Shown here: in pieces, positions 8,824 through 15,944 of the stretch | How positions within the stretch are numbered: the stretch's first letter is position 1 | Layout: each line of letters begins with the position of its first letter | DNA from: Candidatus Opimibacter skivensis | GTDB lineage: Bacteria; Bacteroidota; Bacteroidia; Chitinophagales; Saprospiraceae | Assembly: GCA_016722045.1 (NCBI GenBank) | Contig: JADKGY010000001.1 | Location: 930,001-994,000 of the forward strand | Length of the DNA stretch: 64,000 bases | Reading direction: 5' to 3' | The notes under the pieces: generated by a model | Told to the model about the DNA's origin: nothing | Databases searched by the model: none | The model's input: only the letters and a program-made list of their open reading frames with translations | Program-made: the position numbers and the translations under genes

Positions 8824-9939
8824 ATGAAAAATCTGACATTCGGTCTTTTTATTCTTTGTATTACGAGTATTGCTTCCTGTGGAGCAGTATCTTCCAAAGG
8901 GACCAATATCACAGGCACCATTTCTGATGCACCCAACATGAAGGTGTTTTTTGATAAAATGGGTACTAATAACAATACTACTGTTCTTGCTCAAACCGAT
9001 ACGGATGATAAAGGGAACTTTACCATGAAAGTGGAAGAGCCCCTTAAAGAAACCATTTACAGGTTGCGCATTGGGGCAGGTAAAGTCGCGCTGATCATCG
9101 AGGATGAGACGAATAATTTAACGATCAAAGGGACATTGGATGGCATGAGAAATTATGATGTCAGCATCACAGGCTCTGAAAGCGCTAAAGATTTTGCTCA
9201 GGCCATGAATCTTCTTTCTTTGGGACGTCTGACTGCAGATGATGTCAAAGATTATATCACCAACACAAAATACCCTCTCGCCGGTATGCAGATGGCCATG
9301 AATGCATTTGGCAACCGGCCTGAATTCTTCGAAATGCATAAGACAGCTGCTTCTTTGCTCACCAAGAAATATCCAACAAGCGAGTACGTGACTGATTACA
9401 CCAATTTTGCTTTTGCCTTACAACAATCCGCGATGCAAAGTGGGGGTGGTGGAGAAGCTATCCAAGTAGGTATGGCTGCGCCGAATATTTCCTTAAAAAG
9501 CCCTGAAGGCAAAAGCTATTCTTTGGCTGACTTGAAAGGCAAAGTAGTTTTACTTGATTTTTGGGCTTCTTGGTGTGGACCATGCAGAAAGAATAATCCA
9601 CATGTCGTAGAGGTATATAACAAATATAAAGACAAAGGATTTACAGTATACAGTGTGTCATTGGATGGAATCGATGAGCGAACCAAAGCCCGTTTCCCAT
9701 CTGATGAGCAGTACAAGTCAGGAATGGAACAATCTAAAAAGAGTTGGATCAACGCTATACAGACTGATCAATTGAATTGGCCTTATCATGTCAGTGACCT
9801 GACAAAATGGGATACACAAGCTGTGCGAGAGTATGGCGTAACGGGAATCCCTAAAACCTTTCTGATCGACAGGCAGGGTAAGATTGCGGCTGTGAATCCT
9901 AGGTTTGATCTTGAGGAACAGCTCCTGAAAATATTATAG
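8824..9939 (+). CDS. TlpA/ResA-like thioredoxin lipoprotein with N-terminal DUF4369-like domain
   Basis: Envelope thiol-disulfide oxidoreductase. Residues 1-20 are a lipoprotein signal with lipobox IASC. An N-terminal beta domain (~25-120, pattern TGTISDAPNMKVFFDKM) is the DUF4369 type common in Bacteroidota. A helical linker precedes the thioredoxin fold, which has WASWCGPCRKNNP and the cis-Pro segment GVTGIPKTFLID. The gene follows purL by only 22 nt, but its function does not link it to purines. A strong bidirectional terminator follows. Confidence 0.9.
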   Translation: MKNLTFGLFILCITSIASCGAVSSKGTNITGTISDAPNMKVFFDKMGTNNNTTVLAQTDTDDKGNFTMKVEEPLKETIYRLRIGAGKVALIIEDETNNLTIKGTLDGMRNYDVSITGSESAKDFAQAMNLLSLGRLTADDVKDYITNTKYPLAGMQMAMNAFGNRPEFFEMHKTAASLLTKKYPTSEYVTDYTNFAFALQQSAMQSGGGGEAIQVGMAAPNISLKSPEGKSYSLADLKGKVVLLDFWASWCGPCRKNNPHVVEVYNKYKDKGFTVYSVSLDGIDERTKARFPSDEQYKSGMEQSKKSWINAIQTDQLNWPYHVSDLTKWDTQAVREYGVTGIPKTFLIDRQGKIAAVNPRFDLEEQLLKIL

Positions 9940-9969
9940 ATTCTGGAATTTTTCGATACTCCGGAAATG

Positions 9970-10000
9970 AAAAAAGGTGGGCAATCTGTCCACCTTTTTT
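9970..10000. terminator. bidirectional intrinsic terminator
   Basis: Arms AAAAAAGGTGG (9970-9980) and CCACCTTTTTT (9990-10000). It serves the thioredoxin gene on + and the small gene ending at 10025 on -. Confidence 0.85.
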
Positions 10001-10024
10001 ATTTTAAAAACCTTCGAATGAGGT

Positions 10025-10408
10025 TTACATTTTTACAATCTTGCAATGGATGTCATGCTTTTTTGTGAGTCGCTCAGCGAAAGCATATTGACCGGAAGGA
10101 GCCATCAGAATTAAACCACCGTTACGCGCTTTACCAAGCATGCTCAGCAATTTCCACTTACTGACGGTTCTTTCAACTTCGCCATCTTTACGGACGACTT
10201 CAATGTACCATCGACCATTTCGTTTAAGAGCTGTAATATCCGGAACGACCCTGTCCTCACTTTCCTTATTACTAAGAGCTGAGGGGGTCTCAAAACCATC
10301 AATATTAGCCTTAACCTCTGTGTAGCCACCACGGCTAACGAAGGAGTCCAAAATCTTTTTAATCAGGTCATCATCTTTACTCATAGGCAAGGCTACGGAT
10401 TCCATCAT
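10025..10408 (-). CDS. small protein with PD-(D/E)XK-like nuclease pattern
   Basis: 127 residues, not recognised as a named family. The spacing VVPDITALKRNGRWYIEVV (PD, then E-V in a beta strand ~13 residues on), followed by a basic TVSKWK segment and a strand-rich end (GGLILMAPSG, IHCKIVKM), matches a PD-(D/E)XK endonuclease-like core. The Lys is displaced, as in some divergent members. No signal peptide or membrane segment is seen. The start may instead be ATG 10384 (MSKDDD). It has its own promoter and sits between terminators, so it is probably monocistronic. A catalytic role is inference only. Confidence 0.6.
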   Translation of the reverse strand: MMESVALPMSKDDDLIKKILDSFVSRGGYTEVKANIDGFETPSALSNKESEDRVVPDITALKRNGRWYIEVVRKDGEVERTVSKWKLLSMLGKARNGGLILMAPSGQYAFAERLTKKHDIHCKIVKM

Positions 10409-10437
10409 ATACTACTTTTTGGATAGAAGGAGGGGCA

Positions 10438-10466
10438 CAAATATAACAATTTGATTATCAAGGCAA
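10438..10466 (-). promoter_or_regulatory. Bacteroidota-type promoter TTG-N18-TATATTTG
   Basis: On the minus strand TTG (10466-10464) is followed by 18 nt and TATATTTG (10445-10438), then TGCCCCTCC. The spacing fits the -33/-7 consensus. The leader to the start at 10408 is about 25 nt. Confidence 0.7.
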
Positions 10467-10486
10467 AAGTTAGCTGAGGAATTTTT

Positions 10487-10666
10487 TTAAAAGTTGATCT
10501 TAATATCCACCTTCATTCCAAAGTAAAGCCTTGATTATGAGCCCTTCTGCTACGAATAGTACAATCCGGCATAAATATCTAAATTTTTTCCTGGTTCCAC
10601 CTAAATTGTAAAATTGACATCGGCAGGAATGCTCCATTCCTCTTGTTTTGATTGAATTGGACCCAT
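10487..10666 (-). pseudogene. relic of an outer-membrane beta-barrel protein C-terminus
   Basis: On the minus strand three frames in succession spell a plausible barrel end: EEWSIPADVNFTI, then LDIYAGLYYS, then NQGFTL and finally GMKVDIKINF before a TAA at 10487. The last strand with terminal Phe is typical of PorT/OmpW-like barrels in Bacteroidota. At least three frameshifts and stops separate the pieces, and nothing matching continues upstream. Because several breaks occur in 180 nt, true decay is more likely than sequencing error. Confidence 0.6.
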
Positions 10667-10697
10667 TTATTTATTTGGAAATCACCCCACTAAAAAA

Positions 10698-10721
10698 AAA
10701 GCCGCCCGGATAGGCGGCTTT
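10698..10721 (-). terminator. intrinsic terminator of the coiled-coil lipoprotein gene
   Basis: AAAGCCGCC (10698-10706) pairs with GGCGGCTTT (10713-10721); on the minus strand a run of T follows. Confidence 0.85.
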
Positions 10722-10751
10722 AAAAAGACTATTAAAATCTCACCCAATGCG

Positions 10752-11138
10752 TTATTTACTAAGTGCTTCCTTTACCTCAGCAACCATCTGTGAGGCTTTT
10801 TGCTGAAAATCAGCCCAGCCTTCAGCGGTAGCAGCACCTACTTTTGTAGAAAGAGTTTCCAGCTCAGTCTTTTGCTTACGCAGAATATCCAGCTTGACAT
10901 TGATCTCAGGCTTAGCTTCTTCTGCTGCACTTGTCAATTGATTTTCAACTTCAGTGATTTTAGTGTTTACAGAGGTCTGCAGCTCAGTAATGTTTTTGAC
11001 AAGCTCTGCCTTAGATGCCTGCATTGCACTTTCTAATGCAGTAGCATCTGCACTTTGATCACTCTTAGAATTGTCTTTACATGCTACAAATCCTATAGAC
11101 AGGAGCATGATCAGGGAAAAGAACTTAATGATTTTCAT
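10752..11138 (-). CDS. small coiled-coil lipoprotein
   Basis: 128 residues. The signal MKIIKFFSLIMLLSIGFVAC ends in a lipobox (FVAC) with a Lys-Asp following the Cys. The mature part is almost entirely helical, with heptad-like spacing of hydrophobics (ELVKNITELQTSVNTKITEV, LDILRKQKTELETLSTKV). No named family recognised; it looks like an envelope coiled-coil lipoprotein of the Lpp-like size class. It has its own terminator downstream and no operon partner. Confidence 0.75.
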   Translation of the reverse strand: MKIIKFFSLIMLLSIGFVACKDNSKSDQSADATALESAMQASKAELVKNITELQTSVNTKITEVENQLTSAAEEAKPEINVKLDILRKQKTELETLSTKVGAATAEGWADFQQKASQMVAEVKEALSK

Positions 11139-11317
11139 ACTTTAGTTTGTTTGAATAAAAGGGTTAGAAAAATCGCGTCAATGATTACTACAGTCGCGAT
11201 ACGTCAAATAACGAATGATAACCTGGTAAGTTTTATTTATATATATAAATTACAAAAAATCAGTGTAAATCGTGATTGCTCTTCTCCATTTACTAATGTA
11301 AAACCCTGAGTTCCGGA

Positions 11318-11860
11318 TCAAAAAGAAGTAAATCCTTGCAGATGATCCCGGAGAACCCTTATAGTAGGGTCATGAATGATATACCGATTGTCATCCATAA
11401 GCTCATGTACCCGGCTGATAGGCAGAAGTCGGGGAAATATGATGCTTTTTAAGTGAATAAGAACTGCGGCAAGATGATCAAGACCTCTTATATTACCTGA
11501 TCTGCCGTTGGTGACGCCGATCAGCGCCGATTTCTTGAATGCAAATGATTCTTCGCAATTGCGAACTGATATCGCATCTATGAACAATTTGAGAACACCC
11601 GGGTAGCTGCCGTTATATTCCGGACTGATCCAGATAAATTTTTCAGCAGGGATAATCATTTGATCCTGTATTTCTTTCAATTTTTCAGGCATAGATTGCT
11701 CTGAGTAAGGATCAACATGTAAGATTTCAACCGGCAGGTCCTGCATACTTACATACCCTACCGGGCCATCGTAAATCGTATTTATTAAGTCGCGAATCTG
11801 CCTGGCAATATATTCTGTATTGCTATCAATCCTGTTCGTTGCCTGTATTATTGTAATCAT
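11318..11860 (-). CDS. NAD(P)H-dependent FMN reductase family protein
   Basis: 180-residue flavodoxin-fold protein. Residues 1-15 (MITIIQATNRIDSNT) form the phosphate-binding first strand and loop. The hallmark SPEYNGSYPGVLKLFIDAIS near residue 100 matches the [ST]PEYN[GH]S[YI]PG motif of azoreductase/chromate-reductase-like FMN reductases, and IGVTNGRSGNIRGLDHLAAVL follows. Likely a cytoplasmic FMN-dependent quinone or azo reductase. The substrate is unknown. Confidence 0.9.
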   Translation of the reverse strand: MITIIQATNRIDSNTEYIARQIRDLINTIYDGPVGYVSMQDLPVEILHVDPYSEQSMPEKLKEIQDQMIIPAEKFIWISPEYNGSYPGVLKLFIDAISVRNCEESFAFKKSALIGVTNGRSGNIRGLDHLAAVLIHLKSIIFPRLLPISRVHELMDDNRYIIHDPTIRVLRDHLQGFTSF

Positions 11861-11921
11861 GGTAAAAGAATAACGATGGACTATTACATGGACAAGCGAA
11901 CAATTGTTTAGCCTTTAGACG

Positions 11922-11929
11922 TATTTTTG
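11922..11929 (+). promoter_or_regulatory. -7 element TATTTTTG for the parA operon
   Basis: Exact TAnnTTTG match followed by CGCCCC, 85 nt before the parA start; TTG lies 15 nt upstream at 11904-11906. Confidence 0.5.
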
Positions 11930-12014
11930 CGCCCCTGTATCCCGGCAAGTACATTTCAAAATACTTGCTTTTGATCATAACCAAGTCATTTTAGGCAAGA
12001 TAGATAAGACCAGT

Positions 12015-12794
12015 GTGAGTAAAATTGTAGCTATAGCAAATCAGAAAGGAGGTGTTGGTAAGACGACGCTGGCAATTAATATGGGGGCCTGCCTTGCAAT
12101 CCTTGAAAAAAGGATTTTACTTGTGGATGCGGATCCACAGGGCAATTGTAGTTCGGGACTAGGTATGGAGGTAGTAAGCGGTCAACCTTCTATTTATGAT
12201 TGTATCATCAATAACATACCCGCATCTGAGGCCATACGTCCCACTGCCACTCCTAACTTGTCAATTCTTCCTTCGCATATTGATCTCGTAGGAGCGGAGC
12301 TCGAACTTGTCTCCAGGTTGCGCAGAGAGTATGTCCTTCAAACTATTCTGGCCAAAGTCCGAGATGAATATGATTATATATTGATCGACTGTATGCCCTC
12401 CCTCGGACTGCTCACCGTCAATGCAATGACCGCTGCAGATTCTATTCTGATCCCTATCCAATGCGAAATATACGCGCTGGAGGGCCTTCAGAAACTAAAG
12501 AATACGATAAGCCTTGTAAAAGATCACCTGAACCCAAATCTAAGGATAGAAGGGATCGTTATGACTATGTACGACAGCCGCCTGCGACTAGCCAATATGA
12601 TCCTTGAGGAAGTGCGGACGAATATAACTGACCCTGTGTTCCAGACGATCATTCATAGGAATAGCAAGATCAGTGAATCGCCCAGCATGAAAGCACCCGT
12701 CATCATGTATGATGCTGCCAGTACAGGAAGTATGAATTTCCTTCAGTTGGCGATGGAATTTTTGAAAAAGAATAATGACGAACAGAAAAAGTAA
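12015..12794 (+). CDS. parA: chromosome partitioning ATPase ParA/Soj
   Basis: Deviant Walker-A ATPase that moves ParB-parS complexes during chromosome segregation. 259 residues, GTG start. Motifs: ANQKGGVGKTTLAINMG at the N-terminus (signature Lys before GVGKT), LLVDADPQGNCSSGLG, and YILIDCMPSLGLLTVNA (Walker B). There is no N-terminal HTH, so this is the chromosomal Soj type. It is followed by parB and a DUF5683 gene in the usual Bacteroidota order, but 155 nt of repeats separate it from parB. Confidence 0.96.
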   Translation: MSKIVAIANQKGGVGKTTLAINMGACLAILEKRILLVDADPQGNCSSGLGMEVVSGQPSIYDCIINNIPASEAIRPTATPNLSILPSHIDLVGAELELVSRLRREYVLQTILAKVRDEYDYILIDCMPSLGLLTVNAMTAADSILIPIQCEIYALEGLQKLKNTISLVKDHLNPNLRIEGIVMTMYDSRLRLANMILEEVRTNITDPVFQTIIHRNSKISESPSMKAPVIMYDAASTGSMNFLQLAMEFLKKNNDEQKK

Positions 12795-12940
12795 AAAGTA
12801 ATCGGTAAAAAGTAATCAGTAATCAGTAAAATATAGTTCCTAATTTACTAGGTTTTCGAAAATCGAAAATCGAAAATCGAAAATCGAAAATCGAAAATCT
12901 AAAATCTAAAATCTAAAATCTAAAATCTAAAATCTAAAAT
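12787..12940. repeat. repeat block between parA and parB, including 6 x cgaaaat and 6 x ctaaaat
   Basis: The parA stop lies within aaaaagtaa, which recurs as aaaaagtaatcggtaaaaagtaatcag to about 12830. From 12857 six exact cgaaaat copies run to 12898, then six exact ctaaaat copies to 12940. The array ends 9 nt before the parB TTG, so it occupies the translation initiation region. Confidence 0.95.
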
Positions 12941-12949
12941 CATTTCTTC

Positions 12950-13885
12950 TTGGCTAAAGAGACAAATAAAATGCAGATTGGTAAGGGGATCAGAGCCCTT
13001 TTAACCAATATTGAGGAAAGGGGAACAGCGCCCACAGTGCCTGAGCTTCGCGAGATATCAAGAGATACGCTTGAAATACCTGTTGATGCAATTGAAATAA
13101 ACCCATTTCAACCCAGAAAGGATTTTGATGAAGCCAGCCTGCAGGAATTAGCACAATCCATTCGTGTTCACGGCATCATACAGCCACTCACGATCCGCAG
13201 GATGAGTGAGGGTTCATATCAATTGATTTCAGGTGAAAGACGATTGCGTGCTTCTAAACTAGCCGGGCTGAAGTCAGTTCCTGCATACATCAGACTGGCG
13301 AATGATCAGGGCATGCTTGAAATGGCCATCGTTGAGAATATTCAACGCGAAGATCTGAATGCTATTGAAATGGCATTTAGTTTACAACGCCTTATTGACG
13401 AATGTAAGTTGACGCATGAGGAATTATCCCAACGGGTTGGTAAGCAAAGAAGTACTGTCACCAATTTTCTCCGGCTCTTAAAATTGCCACCACAAATTCA
13501 ACAGGCCTTGCGAAAAGATGATATTTCGATGGGTCACGCCCGTTCGATCGCTAGCCTTGAGGATATAAGTGCGCAATTGATGGTGTTGGGTGAAATCATG
13601 TCGAAGGGTCTTAGTGTCAGAGATACAGAAAAATTGGTTTCGAAATATCTTGACACATCACCCGGCAAAAAAGATAAAAAAGCAAAGTCTTATAAAAGCG
13701 ATGCTTCAAGTCGTAAATCAGCAGACCTAAATCAGATTCAACAACAGTTACGCTCTATGCTTGGCGTACAGGTTGCTTTACACTATAAGGACAATGGCAC
13801 AGGACACATTCAGATTCCATTTAAAAGTGATAAGGAACTGAATTATATACTCGATCTTCTGGAAGGAATCGATCAGGAATCTTGA
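12950..13885 (+). CDS. parB: chromosome partitioning protein ParB/Spo0J
   Basis: parS-binding CTPase/DNA-binding partner of ParA. 311 residues from TTG 12950 (MAKETNKMQIGKGIRALL); ATG 12971 is the alternative start. Domains: ParB/Srx NTPase domain at ~45-135 with NPFQPRKDFDEASLQELA and the GERRLRA motif (CTP binding), HTH KorB-like region ~140-220 (LSQRVGKQRSTVTNFLRLLKL), linker, and C-terminal dimerisation segment. I found no canonical parS palindrome in the window. Confidence 0.95.
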   Translation: MAKETNKMQIGKGIRALLTNIEERGTAPTVPELREISRDTLEIPVDAIEINPFQPRKDFDEASLQELAQSIRVHGIIQPLTIRRMSEGSYQLISGERRLRASKLAGLKSVPAYIRLANDQGMLEMAIVENIQREDLNAIEMAFSLQRLIDECKLTHEELSQRVGKQRSTVTNFLRLLKLPPQIQQALRKDDISMGHARSIASLEDISAQLMVLGEIMSKGLSVRDTEKLVSKYLDTSPGKKDKKAKSYKSDASSRKSADLNQIQQQLRSMLGVQVALHYKDNGTGHIQIPFKSDKELNYILDLLEGIDQES

Positions 13886-13920
13886 ACGCTAATTATGTCT
13901 TTAGATCGTTTACTAAACTG

Positions 13921-14520
13921 ATGAAAGTCATTTTCATATTTATTGTCGTTTTAGGATCGCTCATTTCTGATGGCACTCTTCATGCACAATCCGTCGAGGA
14001 TAGCACAGGGGTTGTCGAAACAACTTCTCATATAAAGAAGGGTTCAATATTCAAAGGTCGTCCCGGAAAATCAATGTTGATGAGCCTGGTCATACCGGGA
14101 TCAGGACAGATTTATAATAAAAGCTATTTGAGGGTCCCGTTTGTATGGGGAGCTGTAGGCGGTGTCGGTTGGTTGATGATATACAATACGAGGGAATACA
14201 GATGCCTCCGTGATGCTTATATCCACAAGATCGATGGCACTCCATATACACCTACCAAATGTTCCAAGACGCTTAAGGCAAATATTCCCCTTTATACTGA
14301 TGCTGCTACCATTCGGCTCGTTCGAGACCAGGCGAATAAAAACAAACAGGCTTCTATTGTAGGATTCGCCTTTGTATGGTTATTAAATGGTGTCGATGCC
14401 TTCGTGGATGCTCATCTGAAAGACTTTGATATTGATGAAGACCTTTCATTTAACATTGAGACCCGGATGGGGGATGATCCGAATGCACCGATGAAGGTGG
14501 GTCTGTATGTTCAATTCTGA
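13921..14520 (+). CDS. DUF5683 domain membrane protein
   Basis: Conserved Bacteroidota gene that follows parB. The open frame starts within the parB stop (TTG 13882), but ATG 13921 gives a clear signal sequence (MKVIFIFIVVLGSLIS to HAQ), so 199 residues are preferred. The body has two hydrophobic segments in the pattern PGKSMLMSLVIPGSGQIYN and WGAVGGVGWLMIYN, typical of DUF5683, and a third around GFAFVWLLNGVDAFVDAHL. Function unknown; the synteny suggests co-transcription with parAB. Confidence 0.85.
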   Translation: MKVIFIFIVVLGSLISDGTLHAQSVEDSTGVVETTSHIKKGSIFKGRPGKSMLMSLVIPGSGQIYNKSYLRVPFVWGAVGGVGWLMIYNTREYRCLRDAYIHKIDGTPYTPTKCSKTLKANIPLYTDAATIRLVRDQANKNKQASIVGFAFVWLLNGVDAFVDAHLKDFDIDEDLSFNIETRMGDDPNAPMKVGLYVQF

Positions 14521-14619
14521 TCATTTTCAAATTCATGTATTTAGTTTTTCTGGAATGTATTTAAACTTTTTATTATATTAGTCAGGAATTATTGATCCTT
14601 TTACCTAAATTTTTTGAGC

Positions 14620-15222
14620 ATGAACTCATCTAAAAATTTAGTTCTCCTTCTCTTAGGGCTATTCATCTTCGGTTGCCACAGCGATGATTCCAAAAACACC
14701 TATACGATTAAGGGGAAAGTCGGAAATGGCTACGCAATTTTTGATCCTTTCATGACCGATTCTCTTTTAACAGCAAAGTACATCACACGGGTAAACCTGA
14801 TATCCGGAGATCAGATCATAGCTTCAACCACAGATGATGAATTTGAATTCACAAATCTTGAAGAAGGGAAATCGTATATGGTGGTTCCTCAATCCATAAA
14901 AAAAGGTTTTATGGGGACTACAGCAATCGATTTTGTGATCATCAGGAAATTTACGGAGGGCATTGATGAGTTAAATACATGGCAGAAAAAAATGGCTGCA
15001 GACGTCAATCTGGACAATCACATCAATCAGGCCGATTTAGATTTGGTTTATGATTGCCTCCTCAATACACCCTGTACAGCTACATCGTTTAGATTTGTCA
15101 CTGATAATTTTGATGGAAATGGTGTTGGCTTTATTGATCAATTTCTTATCCCTAATTTGAATGCGAATACAGAAGTCAATTTTTTACCTATCGCGCTTGG
15201 TGATGTGAATAGATCTTTCTGA
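14620..15222 (+). CDS. lipoprotein with beta-sandwich and EF-hand/dockerin-like segments (copy 1)
   Basis: 201 residues from ATG 14620. Lipobox FGC near residue 20. An N-terminal beta domain (IKGKVGNG to FTNLEEGKSYMVVPQS) resembles a carboxypeptidase-regulatory-like fold. The C-terminal half has Asp/Asn-rich calcium-loop patterns, DVNLDNHINQADLDLVYDC and DNFDGNGVGFIDQF, and ends in GDVN, as in dockerin-like modules of Bacteroidota surface proteins. It is a tandem paralogue of the next gene. Probably an outer-surface calcium-binding lipoprotein; ligand unknown. Confidence 0.75.
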   Translation: MNSSKNLVLLLLGLFIFGCHSDDSKNTYTIKGKVGNGYAIFDPFMTDSLLTAKYITRVNLISGDQIIASTTDDEFEFTNLEEGKSYMVVPQSIKKGFMGTTAIDFVIIRKFTEGIDELNTWQKKMAADVNLDNHINQADLDLVYDCLLNTPCTATSFRFVTDNFDGNGVGFIDQFLIPNLNANTEVNFLPIALGDVNRSF

Positions 15223-15277
15223 TTGAAATATTCAGCCAATTTTAATAAAACTGTTTTTAATCTTAACCCATTTGACC

Positions 15278-15847
15278 ATGAACAAAAGTTTATTAATGGT
15301 GATGATAGTGTTGCTTCTATCAGCCTGTGCAGCGCCAGAAGAAATACATCAGTTTTTTACGATCAAGGGTAAAATCACGTACGATGGAAATGTAGTCAAT
15401 ATCAACGATTTTACTGTTTTGTTGATGTCCAATCAGACCGTTATCGCATCTTCAAATGAAGAAGAATTTTCATTCACAGGATTAGAAGCAGGCAAAGACT
15501 ATACGGTGGTTCCTCAATCCACAGACTACAGCCACAATGGAATTACAACACTTGATTGGATCCGTGTCGAAAAATACATTAACCAGGAAATCAGATTAAA
15601 TTCTTTACAGCGATTGGCTGCAGATATGAATAAGGATAATATCATTGATGAAACGGATAGGTTCATCATGCGTAATTGTATAGTTGGAACCGGACCATGC
15701 CCTTCGTGGCGTTTTGCATCAGCCGACTATGATGGCCATGGTACAGGATATGTAGATCAATATGTAGCCTCAAATCTCAGTAGTGATATTGAAGTAAATT
15801 TTGTTCCTGTTAAAATAGGTGACGTAAATTATACCATTCATTTCTAA
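15278..15847 (+). CDS. lipoprotein with beta-sandwich and EF-hand/dockerin-like segments (copy 2)
   Basis: 189 residues from ATG 15278. Lipobox SAC. It has the same architecture as the upstream copy: TIKGKITYDG beta domain with FTGLEAGKDYTVVPQS, then AADMNKDNIIDETDRFIMRN and ADYDGHGTGYVDQYV calcium-loop patterns and a final KIGDVNYT. The shared VVPQS and GDVN landmarks show a tandem duplication followed by strong divergence. It converges on glnS across a shared terminator. Confidence 0.75.
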   Translation: MNKSLLMVMIVLLLSACAAPEEIHQFFTIKGKITYDGNVVNINDFTVLLMSNQTVIASSNEEEFSFTGLEAGKDYTVVPQSTDYSHNGITTLDWIRVEKYINQEIRLNSLQRLAADMNKDNIIDETDRFIMRNCIVGTGPCPSWRFASADYDGHGTGYVDQYVASNLSSDIEVNFVPVKIGDVNYTIHF

Positions 15848-15872
15848 CGAATTCTAAAGATTTTCAATTCGC

Positions 15873-15929
15873 CAAAAAGACAAAAGGTTGTCCGCAGTCT
15901 GAGACTACGGACAACCTTTTGTCTTTTTG
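15873..15929. terminator. long bidirectional terminator hairpin
   Basis: 22-bp perfect arms (15873-15894 and 15908-15929), with a further AGTC/GACT pairing inside separated by one mismatch. The outer ends are CAAAAAGACAAAAGG and its complement, giving T-rich tails in both directions. It serves the + lipoprotein and - glnS. The core TGTCCG/CGGACA recurs in the terminators at 27564 and 59515. Confidence 0.9.
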
Positions 15930-15944
15930 CTTTGTAATTTCTTA

